This document shows, in pieces, positions 18,217 through 27,060 of a DNA stretch of 35,004 bases. The notes under the pieces are model-generated. The model had not been told where the DNA came from, searched no databases, and worked only from the letters and a program-made list of their open reading frames with translations. The stretch comes from Russula earlei (Eukaryota; Basidiomycota; Agaricomycetes; Russulales; Russulaceae). The position numbers and the translations under genes were made by a program. The first letter of the stretch is position 1. Every line of letters starts with the position of its first letter. Location: NCBI GenBank assembly GCA_025769875.1, contig JAGFNK010000539.1, positions 1-35,004 of the forward strand, read 5' to 3'.

Positions 18217-19020
18217 AGACACTCCAAGACCATGACTTATACTTGAAACCAGAGTAATGTGCTTTTTGACAAACCTCTATTAGTTACCTAGGCATCAATA
18301 TCTCCCAAGGACGAATATCCATGGACCAAGACAAGTTAATAGGCATTACAAAGTGGCCTACTCCGACCAACATTACAGAAGTACAAGCATTTCTAGGATT
18401 TTGCAACTTCTATCAATGATTTATCCACCAATACTCACGAATGGCACAACCCTTGTTTAATCTAACAAAGAAAGAACACCCCTTTAAATGGGAAGACAAT
18501 GAAGAACAAGCATTTAGAAAATTAATCCAGGCATTCACAACAGCCCCAGTCCTCATGTTACCTGATCATACTAAACCCTTTCGGCTCATCTGCGATGCAA
18601 GCAACTTTGCAGTCAGCGCAATCTTGGAACAACCCGATGAATTTAACAGATATCACCCAATAGCCTATTTTTCGAAATCTTTGGACCCCACACAACGAAA
18701 TTACATGATCTATGATAAGGAACTCCTTGCCATCATCTCAGCCCTCTGGCACTTCCAACACTACCTTGAAGGCGCTACACATCCCATTGATCTATAGACA
18801 GACCACAATAACTTGACATACTTCATGACAAAACAAAAACTCACATGACGACAAGCCTGATGGGCACTCCTTCTCAGCAATTTTGACTTCACTATCACCC
18901 ATCACCCAGGAACTATGAACAAAGCAGACGGTCTGTCCAGGCAGCCAGACTTTAAAGAGGGGATACAAAATGAAAATGATGGAAAGGTGCTCCTAAATGA
19001 CAAATATTTTAAAGTTAGAG
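18217..19020 (+). pseudogene. Pol of element A: RT thumb and RNase H
   Basis: Resumes the RT gene after element D: KTLQDHDLYLKP, SISYLGINISQGRISMD, TEVQAFLGFCNFY, then RNase H: LICDASNFAVSAILEQPDEF (catalytic DAS), [44 protein letters not shown]. Stops: TAA 18256, TGA near 18267 and 18418, TAG near 18795, TGA near 18846 and 18858. TGA near 18418 matches an Arg codon (FYRHF) in element C. The end of this segment contains TAAAGAGGGGAT (18953-18964), a copy of the element's own polypurine tract. Confidence 0.87.
18953..18964 (+). promoter_or_regulatory. Central polypurine-tract copy, element A
   Basis: TAAAGAGGGGAT is identical to 20765-20776 in the 3' PPT. It lies between RNase H and integrase, in codons for DFKEGI. 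Element C has a 14-nt match at the same place (28686-28699). See findings for the central PPT hypothesis. Confidence 0.5.
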
Positions 19021-20100
19021 CAACACGCACCTCTGCTACAGAACCAATCAGCAACCAAGAACTTCAACAACAACTATGATCTAGCAAAGACTATGACCCA
19101 GAAGTATCTAACACATTAGCAATCATTATAAAAAGTGGACCAAGACAATTATCCAAAGGCTTACAGGACTGGAACCTCGAAGATGGACTAATATTGTTCA
19201 AAGGAAAAGTCTATATCCCAAACAATGACACCCTACGAAAGAAAATTCTGAAACTACATCACGACTCCCTTGCCACTGGGCATCCTGGCCAATGGAAAAC
19301 TTACAAACTAATCAGCTGAAACTATTGGTGGCCAGGAATGCTAACCTATGTCAAAGGTTGGTAGATGGTTGCGCAATTTGCCAAAGCACAAAGAACCACC
19401 CAAAACAGAAACACCCCTCATACCAATTACACCAGCTGGAGAAGTATGGAAAAGCATTACCATGGACTTTATCACAGACCTACCAATTTCACAAGGCTTT
19501 GACAGCCTCCTAGTCATGGTAGATCAATTCAGCAAAGCAATTGTCATTACCCCTTGCCACAAGACAATCACAGCAGACGAAACAGCAACATTAATTATGA
19601 ACAATGTATGGAGAAGAATAGACCTCCCAACACAAATAATATCAGACAGAGGCCCTCGATTCGCAGCAAAAGTTACCCAAGAACTATGGAAGAAATTAAA
19701 TGTCAAGGTATCATTGAGCACGGCATATCACCCACAGACAGATGGAGAAACAGAATGAGTTAACCAAGAACTAGAACAATACCTAGAAACATTTTGCAAC
19801 CACCAAGCGGACAATTGGGCAGAACTAATTCCCTTTATGGAGTTTGCACATAATGCCAGACAACACAGTGCTAATGAACAAACCCCCTTTCGAGGTTTGG
19901 TACGGCTTTAACCCAACATTTGCTCCACCCCTTGCCTTTACATCAAAGTTCCCTTCAATCCAAGAAAGACTAATGAGACTAAACCAACTCAGAGAAGAAG
20001 TAGCTGCCTCCCTGAACTGAGCAACTGAAATCATGAAGCAATCAGGACCTCAATCCTCCACATTTCATTTTCAAAGAGGGGGATCAAGTATGGTTGGAAG
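19021..20100 (+). pseudogene. Integrase of element A
   Basis: Zinc domain: LHHDSLATGHPGQWKTYKL ... YWWPGMLTYVK and, after a one-base deletion near 19355, GCAICQSTK in the next frame. Core (19348-19758): ITMDFITDLPISQGFDSLLV (Asp), TQIISDRGPRF (Asp), LSTAYHPQTDGETE then VNQELEQYL (Glu), with TGA at 19756-19758 where the reversed copy A2 has Arg. FGVWYGF-like FEVWYGFNPTF follows in another frame. A further shift lies at 20075 (FHFQRGGSS for FKEGDQVWLE). DDE strand-transfer enzyme; remnant only. Confidence 0.87.
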
Positions 20101-20548
20101 CCACAAATCTATGAACCACTCACCCAAAAGCAAAACTAGCCCCTCAATGCTATGGACCATTCAAAGTCATCACTGCCTATCCAGTAAATGTTCGCCTCGA
20201 GCTACCAAAGTCCTGGAAGATACACCCAGTTTTTCACCACTCCCTGATTAAACCTTACAAAGAAACCAGTGCCCACGGTCCTAACTTCTCAAACCCACTG
20301 CTGGTACTAGTTGAAGGAGAAGAACCATATGAAGTAGAACAGATCTTAAACTCTTGACTCTCCCCAAACTGCAAAGGGATCCAATACCTAGTTAAATGGA
20401 AAGGGTACACTGCTGCAGAAAATACTTGGGAACCAGCATCTAACCTATCAAGAGCACAATTACTTGTCAAAGACTTCCATTGGAAATATCCGAAGGTGCT
20501 TAAAACAATTCCTACCAGGAGTAACCCCTAAAAACAACAACTCTCATC
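20101..20548 (+). pseudogene. Integrase C-terminal domain and chromodomain of element A
   Basis: YGPFKVITAYPVNVRLELPK (GPF/Y module), HPVFHHSLIKPYKE, AHGPNF, then the chromodomain EEPYEVEQILNS ... GIQYLVKWKGYTAAENTWEP ASNL (about 20326-20445). One TGA near 20356 (NS-x-LSPN) matches Arg in copy A2 (NSRLSPN). The frame ends with TRSNP and a TAA. Expected role: binding methylated H3K9 and steering integration to silent chromatin. Confidence 0.85.
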
Positions 20549-20767
20549 ATGACCTCCATTGACGACTATCTTTATCCTTGTTACCAAAGAACTTTTCAGA
20601 GAACCCCTGCGATCACATGCACCCAATCGACCACAGCTATCCCCAAAACAATACATAGAGCACGAGAGAACTCCCCACAAATGAACAGATTTCGACTTTT
20701 CATATGCAAACTACTCCACCTTCCAAAGAAACAAGTCCCTATTGTCGCAGGAGCAACAAGTCTATAA
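20549..20767 (+). CDS. Small ORF at the 3' end of element A (Pol tail or accessory)
   Basis: 72 codons starting ATG ACC TCC and ending TAA at 20765-20767, inside the polypurine tract. It contains DDYLYPCYQRTFQRTP and ends VAGATSL. The reversed copy A2 preserves the same sequence with few changes (minus strand, about 32930 to 32700), including the ATG. The last residues resemble the Pol end of element C (IVAGATRS), so this may be the Pol tail displaced by a frame change rather than a separate gene. Function unknown. Confidence 0.4.
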   Translation: MTSIDDYLYPCYQRTFQRTPAITCTQSTTAIPKTIHRARENSPQMNRFRLFICKLLHLPKKQVPIVAGATSL

Positions 20768-20779
20768 AGAGGGGATGAA
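20764..20779 (+). promoter_or_regulatory. Polypurine tract of element A
   Basis: ATAAAGAGGGGATGAA ends directly at the 3' LTR (20780). It is the same as in element C (31108-31123) and, reversed, in A2 (32691-32706). It is the expected plus-strand primer. Confidence 0.75.
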
Positions 20780-21606
20780 TGTTACGAACCAAGGCCAGGT
20801 CCTGGCCATATATTGTCCTGTTTCACTCAAGAGTGACCTCTCTCACTTTGCATTGCCAACTCCCTTCCATTTCTTGGGCTATCCCTCCTGCGGTGCAAGA
20901 TATCGCTATTGCAAAGGCACTATAACATGACCAGGCACCCATTTCCTAATCGGGTAATCATCGCGTGGCAACCACATGGTCACCCAGCCACCAAGAACCT
21001 GAAACAGCTGCACCAACTCTTAGAAACTGTTGCATAACTCATCTGACATCATCAAGGCTCCAATGACATCATGGCTGACTGAGCGACTCCACAGTGACCT
21101 CATAGGCTCACTAAGCACTCCACAGTGACATCATAATGATGTCATCACTCCACAATGATCAGTAATGCACTCAGTAAGCCTGAAACTTGACACAAGCAAG
21201 TTTATGCCTCTGTAGTCCTATTGGATGGTACCAAAGGGTCTAGAATAGTTCCAGTTCTTTGTAATCAACCCTGTACACTGTATATAAGCCCCAATAAAGC
21301 ATGGCAGTCGTCAGACTGTCCATTTGTGATACTCTCATCCTCCTGGGTACTCCCCTGCAACCGCTCAGTCTAAAGCCTTCCTCATCTTCAAGGTACTCTT
21401 CAATGACCGCCTTGTTTAAAGTCCTTTGCCATACTGGCCTCTGCCCTTCGCCTCTGTCTCCTGCAGCATGTACCAGTCCCCATCTGGTACCTTCTAGTCA
21501 TTTGGCTCGTCCTCCTGTTCAATGCTGTCTTTGCTGCGTACTGTCTGTTCCGACCCTTGCCCACCTGCTCCTGAGTCCTTAGTGATCAGCAGTATGTGTC
21601 TTGACA
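20780..21606 (+). repeat. LTR A, 3' copy
   Basis: 827 bp, TGTTACGAACC...TGTCTTGACA, followed by TSD TCATC. TATATAA near 21282 and AGACTGTCCA near 21314 as in the 5' copy. CRE-like TGACATCA at 21044-21051. Frames such as 21301-21582 lie wholly inside the LTR and are not genes. Confidence 0.94.
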
Positions 21607-21949
21607 TCATCCATCTACTGTGCTTGATAACAAGGTTATGACTTGTTCCCTATTTAGCAGTTCTCTTGTAGTATATAAGCACTCAATAAAGTGGCAGACA
21701 GTCTTCAGACTGTCCATTTGTTTATGGCACTCTCCATTCCTAGGATACTCCTTTAAGGGCCGTCCCCCTTGTGACCATTCTGGCCTCTTCCCTGCATACC
21801 TGCTTGACTCTACCAGTAACAGTACCTCTCTGGTACTTGATACTGCTTTGGACTCTGCTCTTTGCCCATGCCATCTTAGACATCTATCGACTCATCTTCG
21901 AACTGACCCCTCGCTCTTGAACTGGATAGTTCAACAGTGAGTCTTGACA
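21607..21949 (+). repeat. LTR C, 5' copy, right part (U3 end, R, U5)
   Basis: TCATC (21607-21611) is the duplicated target; LTR C proper resumes at 21612 and ends GTCTTGACA at 21949. TATATAA at 21672-21678, AGACTGTCCA at 21707-21716. No gene. The same segment is uninterrupted in the 3' LTR from 31676 until element A2. Confidence 0.9.
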
Positions 21950-21951
21950 TC

Positions 21952-21961
21952 TGGACAGTCT
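21952..21961 (+). promoter_or_regulatory. Primer-binding site of element C (self-primer type)
   Basis: TGGACAGTCT two bases after the LTR, identical to that of element A, and exactly complementary to AGACTGTCCA at 21707-21716 in its own R region. Confidence 0.7.
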
Positions 21962-21979
21962 CTACCAACTTGTGCTGAC

Positions 21980-22843
21980 CAGTCAACTCATCAAGTGTCT
22001 GACAACATTCCAACCACTGGGTCTCCAGAGCCTCACACTCCCGACATCCAACTACTTTCCCTTCCCCAATCTTTTCCCCTTGTCCTGGGCCTGTCTCTGC
22101 CACCCGGACTTCCTCCCATTGCAGCTGTTCCCCTTCCAGGTACTTACACAGAGGATAACCCCTCTGACGACCAAGAGAACCTTCCCCCAGTCCCACGTGG
22201 CTTCTTCGATCCTCTGGACTGTGCCCAGTACACCTTCCACCCTCATCAGTTTCAAGTTTATCGGGTCCGTCAGAACAAAGTAGAACACTGGCGTCCTTTG
22301 GAGGAGGCTGGACGACGTGATGCCCTCTCTTCCATCCCGACTATAGGTCACTTGCTCCAGCAACTGTCCACCAACACCTTTGTTTCCCCATTCCAGGCCA
22401 AAACTGCCCACACTTTTGCAGTACTGCCTACCAACTGTGACCTTGTCAAGCAATTTAATCTAGCAAGCTTTGAGGTGTGTAGTTCTGTAGGAATACACCC
22501 TCCAGACATAGACTTCCCCTTTGGCTGCCTCCATTACCTGTTTAACTCATCTATACATTGCCATTTGGAGACACTGCCCCCCATTTACTGATTTGCATAC
22601 CAAGGGTCTTTTCTCCTCACTTCCATTCATGACTTCCTGGATGGCAGAGTTTATTACTCATACACTTACTTAAGGGTAGCCAAGGGAGGATATATATCAT
22701 TCGAGAATAGCTTCTCAAACTCCCAAGACAACCTCCATCTTTACCCCACCTTGTCTCACTTTTGCTTTCTCCCAAGTCTCCCTTTGAATCCCTTGTCTAC
22801 TTTGGATCCCCTTCACCCGAGTGTCATCAATATAGCCACCTAG
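21980..22843 (+). pseudogene. ORF1 of element C, unknown conserved retrotransposon protein
   Basis: Homologue of ORF1 in element A. The frame is open from 21944 to TGA 22589-22591 and, past it, to TAG 22841-22843. No ATG is visible before the conserved part, so the start is unknown and the left limit given is approximate. Pro-rich N-terminus, then FHPHQFQVYRVRQ, HWRPLEEAGRRDALSSIPT, AHTFAVLPTN, CSSVGIHPPDIDFPFG, LETLPPIY, GSFLLTSIHDFLDGR, FCFLPSLPLNPL. The TGA lies where A has His (IYHPAY), and the base change would fit CGA to TGA here. Not a known family; no enzymatic motif. Position between PBS and ORF2 is the same as in A. Confidence 0.65.
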
Positions 22844-22859
22844 TGCATAGTTCTTAAAA

Positions 22860-22912
22860 GTAAGAGCTACCCTTGTAACACTAGAACAAGAGAATCGAGA
22901 CTTTTTTTGCAG
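22860..22912 (+). other. Candidate 53-nt intron between ORF1 and ORF2 (element C)
   Basis: GTAAGA donor, TTTTTTTGCAG acceptor with a good pyrimidine run. Splicing joins CTTAAAA to TGCCTCCG and makes ATGCCTCCG in the ORF2 frame, which lacks an ATG otherwise. Same site and same outcome as 3716-3781 in element A, although intron bodies differ. Confidence 0.55.
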
Positions 22913-23902
22913 TGCCTCCGAGATTCACAGTTTCCCCCGACCCAAGCATCAACTCCGAATACGATTCAGAAGACGACACAATCCTCCATCAGAGGGAGCT
23001 CATCACTAATCACCTTCCCATCCTTCGTGACATCTACTTTCCCCTGGTCTCTATTGTCAACATTTATGACTGGCAACAGATCAACATCTGGTCGCACAAC
23101 ACCTACATCCTCTGAGACTTGATAGGTCTCCTCCTGTTTGGACAAATCCTCAATCAGGTGCAACATGACCTTTTCATTGACACCCTAAATTGCCTTGTCG
23201 AGCCTGCTCGCCGCCAACTCTTGTTTTGGCACCTCTCAAACTCAAGGAACTTTGATGGGGAGCCAACTAGCATCCTCACCCTCACTGACAGCGACGAGAA
23301 GCTTCAGACCAAGGTGATCCTTCCCCAACACTATGCCCTCATTCAAGAACTACTGGAGGGTCAAGCCTCATATTATCTGACCCTCTTCACCCTCACGCAC
23401 AAGCACATTGCAGTGCAGTGCAACTACCTCTGCCTCAATAGATCCCCACAAGAGGGACAAGTGACCCTTCAACTGGCCTACATAGAAGGCAGAAGGTACA
23501 TTTACAATTGGATTGAAGCTTCATGGACCCACGGCATCATTGATGCCCCCCCAGAATCTTGTTGACCCTGCAGGTCTATATTCTCCCCCTCCAGCAGCCT
23601 ACATGGGCCCCCCTGTTCCTGAAGAACTTTCCACCATCAGCTGGCCTCTCACCCCTATAGTGAGATGCACCCCAACCAGCAGCATCCATACCCACTGGTC
23701 TCCCACTCCAACTTGTCCAGCCATCTGCCTCTGTCTTAGAGAGGTGTGCAATTGCAGCTTCCATCCCGACACGCCCCCCACACCACCAGGAATAAACCTG
23801 TGGACCCCAGGAGATAGACATCTCTCACATCAACCACTCTGGTGCCCTCTCACAGATGAAGAGGCCATCGCTCTGCTTCTGCAGTTTCAAGCTCCCATTT
23901 AG
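22912..23902 (+). pseudogene. ORF2 of element C, unknown protein with CxCx4CxC motif
   Basis: Frame from 22912 (xTG; ATG after splicing) with TGA at 23113-23115, then open to 23565. A one-base error in the C-run at 23545-23552 moves the rest to the frame ending TAG at 23902. Conserved with A: acidic start (EYDSEDD), PARRQLLFWHL, LCLNR, LQLAYIEG, a Pro-rich linker, and CLCLREVCNC followed by PDTPPTPPGINLWTPGD. The CxCx4CxC spacing is identical to A despite different residues between. I cannot assign a family. Metal binding is plausible; the enzyme-like motifs of pol are absent. Confidence 0.6.
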
Positions 23903-24393
23903 ATCGCCTGTTACCATTGACTCCCCCTGTTATCCCAATTCCACTTCCCCATACTAGCGGTCGATTAACCCCTTTTGCTACTCCTTTAGTAGAACATTCA
24001 AGTAGTAACGAGTCTCCCCCAGGATCCATAGTTGGTTTATGGTGCTACTTCCCGGAATTAGCATACTTAGGATCAGTTCTACCCCATAGAATGCATAGGG
24101 AGTTATTAGACTTCAAGAATCATTGCAAGGAACTGTGGCACACATGAACACAAGCCTTTGTTTGCATAGACCACCCCATAGAGGAGATCAGTCAATTTGC
24201 TCTGCACCCCTTAGACTTTGAAGGCTTTCTCTGGAAAGGCCGCATAGCCATAACATACTCTGGCCTTACTGAGGAATATTTCCACATTGCCCAAAACCTT
24301 CAAACCCGACAAAGGGGCATCCCCACACTACTCCCAGCCTACGCTGTCACATACCCCTGGGACACAACTCATTGGACCATTGTCCCCCTATAG
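23890..24393 (+). pseudogene. ORF3 of element C, unknown conserved protein
   Basis: Homologous to ORF3 of A: RELLDFKNHCKELWH, then TGA 24145-24147 in place of an Arg-like position, EEISQFALHPLDFEGFLWKG, LTEEYFHIA, PAYAVTYPWDTTHWTI, stop TAG 24391. No ATG is seen upstream of the conserved part, and the frame is -1 relative to the end of ORF2, as in A. The left limit is therefore approximate. Function unknown. Confidence 0.55.
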
Positions 24394-24779
24394 AATCCCA
24401 GTAGCCACCTACGCAAAAGTGGTAAAAGGTGAAGGCCTTTACAAACCACACAACCACAGAAGGCACATCTTTCACCTCACAAGAAAGGATCAACATCTTT
24501 TTCAACTCTCATTCTATTGCAAAGATCCCTACTGCTACTGGCACAAGGACTGGCATTACACCCGCGTCTGGCACAAGTCTTGGGACTAGTAGCCCACCAT
24601 TCAGCCAGCAACATACGCAGAGGTTGTAAAGGGGGAGAAACCTTTACAAACCTATACGCTTCATCAGATGCATCTACTACTGCACTCCAGAGGAGCACTG
24701 CCATTCTCTAGTACACCCCTACTTTTGCAAAGACCCTTATTGCCCATGGCATAAGGATTGGCACAGGTAAAAGTGGTTC
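24390..24779 (+). pseudogene. Cys/His-rich duplicated ORF, element C only
   Basis: Two related units lie in tandem. Unit 1 (about 24397-24560): VATYAKVVKGEGLYKP ... FYCKDPYCYWHKDWHY. Unit 2 (about 24603-24771): ATYAEVVKGE, then after one extra G, NLYKPIRF ... PEEHCHSLVHPYFCKDPYCPWHKDWH. Both end with the pattern CKDPYC-x-WHKDWH, a likely small Zn site. Unit 1 is open in the frame ending TAG 24589; unit 2 ends TAA near 24768-24770, nine bases before the Gag ATG. Element A has nothing comparable between ORF3 and Gag. It may be a locally duplicated accessory gene. Confidence 0.5.
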
Positions 24780-26561
24780 ATGAGCCGAGAGTCCAGTGAG
24801 GGGGAACAAGAAGTCAAGTGGAGACCCCTCAATAACAACGAAAAACTACAGATCCCAATTCTCTTCCACAACATAGAATACAGTGTCAATGGGAAATACT
24901 ATCTTGGGTACTGCCGGGACTGAGTTATCTTTCAATATGGTTCCCTCCTTGATCCCTGGACTCTAGAAGCAAGAGAAAACGTTGAGGAAGAAGACGTAGT
25001 GCTTACTCCAGACAACTTCTGCCTCCTCATACCAGAACTTGCATTTCTCACCAACTTTGAACTCCTCACTGGAACAGCAACCTTTAAGGGACATACTGTT
25101 CACTGGAGTAGAAACCTTGAGATTTTCACATATCAAAACCATAAATCAGTTGATTTCTCAACTGCTCAAGAAGAAGCAGAACAAGTGGAAGTTACCCACA
25201 CCCTTGAAGCTACAGTAGAAACCGCATCAAGGGTTCTATCACAGGTTACCAGGGCTCTCACCCCTGCACGAGGGAATACTCCAACACCAGGCCCATCTGG
25301 AGTACCAGGAGGATTTGACTCCCCGGAGCCAGACCATCTTCCCACTCCTATAACAGTAGGACAGCACACAGTAGCAGCTCCCCCACCACCACCTCTGTCT
25401 CCTATGTGAACGACACAGACTCCCATACCTCTAGTCAGAGCTCCGACAGGACCAGCTCTGCCAGCTCCACCAGCTCCACCAACACTACTACCAGTAGCAC
25501 CTGCACAAGCAGCACCACCAGCACCTCTTGTACCACCAGTTCCAGCTCCGCCACCACCTCCCATACAACCCGCTCCAATGGCAGCACCGGCTCCCACCCA
25601 GGTACCACAGAATCGTGTCATTGGGACTGCCCCAGAGGCCTTTGATGGCAAAGCAGAGAATGTGGAGACATTCTGGGCTGCCTTAGACAACTATTACTAC
25701 ATCAACCTGGACTCATTCCCAGACAAAGGGAAGAGGGTTGCAGTGGCCCTCACACACTTCAAGATTGGTACTCCAGCAGGGGCTTGGGCCCGAGAACTAA
25801 CAACAAAGGCTCAGGCCTTACAACCAATCAACTATGGGTCTTGGAAAAACTTTAAGACATTGTTTGCCGACCACTTCATTCCAGCAGATGCACAACTGGA
25901 ATCAAATGCCTTAATGCACTCCCTCCAACAAGGCAACACCCCATTCAATGAATGGTACCAAAAGTGGTCCCATCATGCGACCCACTCACAAGCAGATGAA
26001 AACACTAAAATGTTTGCCTTCTGCCATAACCTGAATCAAGGGATCCATACCAAGATATTGGGTATAACGCCTGCTCCCACTACCTTAGCAGAACTAGTCA
26101 AGAAGGCACACAAGTTCAATCAAGTATATCATATGTGGATGTCACCATCATTCCATACAGGAAAACCACCTGTATGAACAAGGGGTCTAGCCACTAATGA
26201 CCCAGATACCCCGGTAGAAATCAATCTCTACCAGGGGGAACCAGGTGAACAATGCTGGAACAACAATGCCCTGTGCAACACTCTCACGAAGGCTGAGAAA
26301 CAACGATGCACAGAGCTGAAACTGTGCTATTATTGTGGCAAACCCAACCATATGGCCGAAGACTGCAGGTCTAAGAAAGCTGCTGCTCGCGCTCACCACC
26401 CCAGACAATCCTCGCAGACAGCAGTCCGTTCAACTACCATTCAGGAAGAACAACCTGAACAGAAAGACACCAACCTGGTTCCTATTGCTTCTCTTGTAAC
26501 TTGGCGAGAAAGTCTCACTGCTAACATTCTGCATCCCCATTCTGCTCCTATGGATTTTTGA
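24780..26561 (+). pseudogene. Gag of element C
   Basis: ATG at 24780, single frame to TGA 26559-26561, broken only by TGA at 24921, 25407 and 26175 (all fit CGA). N-terminal domain: FHNIEYSVNGKYYLGYCRD, VVLTPDNFCLLIPELAF, FKGHTVHW, VDFSTAQ. Then a 60-residue Pro/Ala-rich spacer (about 25410-25590), the capsid GTAPEAFDGKAENVETFWAA, FADHFIPADAQLES, FNEWYQKWSHHA, and the zinc knuckle CYYCGKPNHMAEDC (about 26327-26368). Almost complete; the cleanest Gag in the window. Its N-terminal domain is not part of the usual Ty3 Gag and shares a motif with the D extension. Protease follows in the -1 phase over GATTTTTGATAG. Confidence 0.88.
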
Positions 26562-27060
26562 TAGAACCCCTTAGTGCACCACTAAGGAATACGGTACAGA
26601 TTGCCACTATACCTATGCAAATCAATTACCCCAAAGTCTTTACAAAGAATATAAGATCCCCTTCCATAGCCTTGAAAGTAACACTCATGGGGAAACTCAG
26701 CAGCAAGGAAATTGGTGCAAGTGCCCTCATAGACAGTGGGGCAGAAGGGATGATCATCCATGAGCAATTTGTGAACCAATATAATCTCCACCTTCGCAGC
26801 TTACAAAAGCCTCTACCAGCACAGAATGTAGATGGCACCACAAACACTAATGGTTTAATCAGATATAGCACCATCCAATGGCTATGAATCAAAGCAAGGG
26901 GAGGCACGCATGATGAACATGCAGAATTCCTTGTTACCAACATAGAAGACCATGACATTATCCTGGGAACTGACTGGCTACAACACCATAACCCAGACAT
27001 CAATTGGACCAATGACACTATCACTTTACAAAACTGCCCAGCGACGTGTGTAATGACACA
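26558..27060 (+). pseudogene. Aspartic protease region of element C pol
   Basis: Frame -1 to Gag. ALKVTLMGK, SALIDSGAEGMIIHEQF (retropepsin DSG), LPAQNVDGTTNTNG, TGA at 26885-26887 (A has QRLCIQ at the comparable place), EFLVTNIEDHDIILGTDWLQ, HHNPDINW. Active loop intact. Confidence 0.87.

Larger units (their letters stand above)
1431..21606 (+). mobile_element. Element A1: Ty3/Gypsy chromovirus inserted in the 5' LTR of C
   Basis: Bounded by two 827-bp LTRs (the left one after removing a nested solo LTR and its 5-bp duplication) and by identical TSDs TCATC at 1426-1430 and 21607-21611. Internal order: PBS 2744, ORF1, candidate intron, ORF2, ORF3, Gag, protease, RT, (element D), RNase H, integrase, chromodomain, PPT 20764. 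It carries four further insertions: solo LTR B in the 5' LTR, solo LTR D' in gag, solo LTR E in the protease/RT linker and full element D in RT. I count about 29 differences between its two LTRs, largely C/T and G/A at CpG positions. Every pol and gag segment is broken, so the copy is dead. Confidence 0.92.

Noticed and set aside
21301..21582. 93-codon frame starting MAVVRLSICDTL
   Set aside because: Lies wholly in LTR A just after the TATA box; the same frame is in the other LTR copies and differs through indels. R/U5 sequence, not a gene.
21952..24779. env-like gene in the ORF1-ORF3 block
   Set aside because: No signal peptide or clear transmembrane helix, and the position is before gag rather than after pol.
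25406..25645. Thr/Ser-rich plus-strand frame (TDSHTSSQSSDRTSS...)
   Set aside because: Shifted-frame reading of the Pro/Ala-rich Gag spacer; the Gag frame passes through this region apart from one TGA.
25166..25690. Minus-strand 174-codon Gly/Ala/Val-rich frame
   Set aside because: It is the antisense of the Pro/Ala-rich spacer in Gag of C, where strong composition bias opens the opposite strand.
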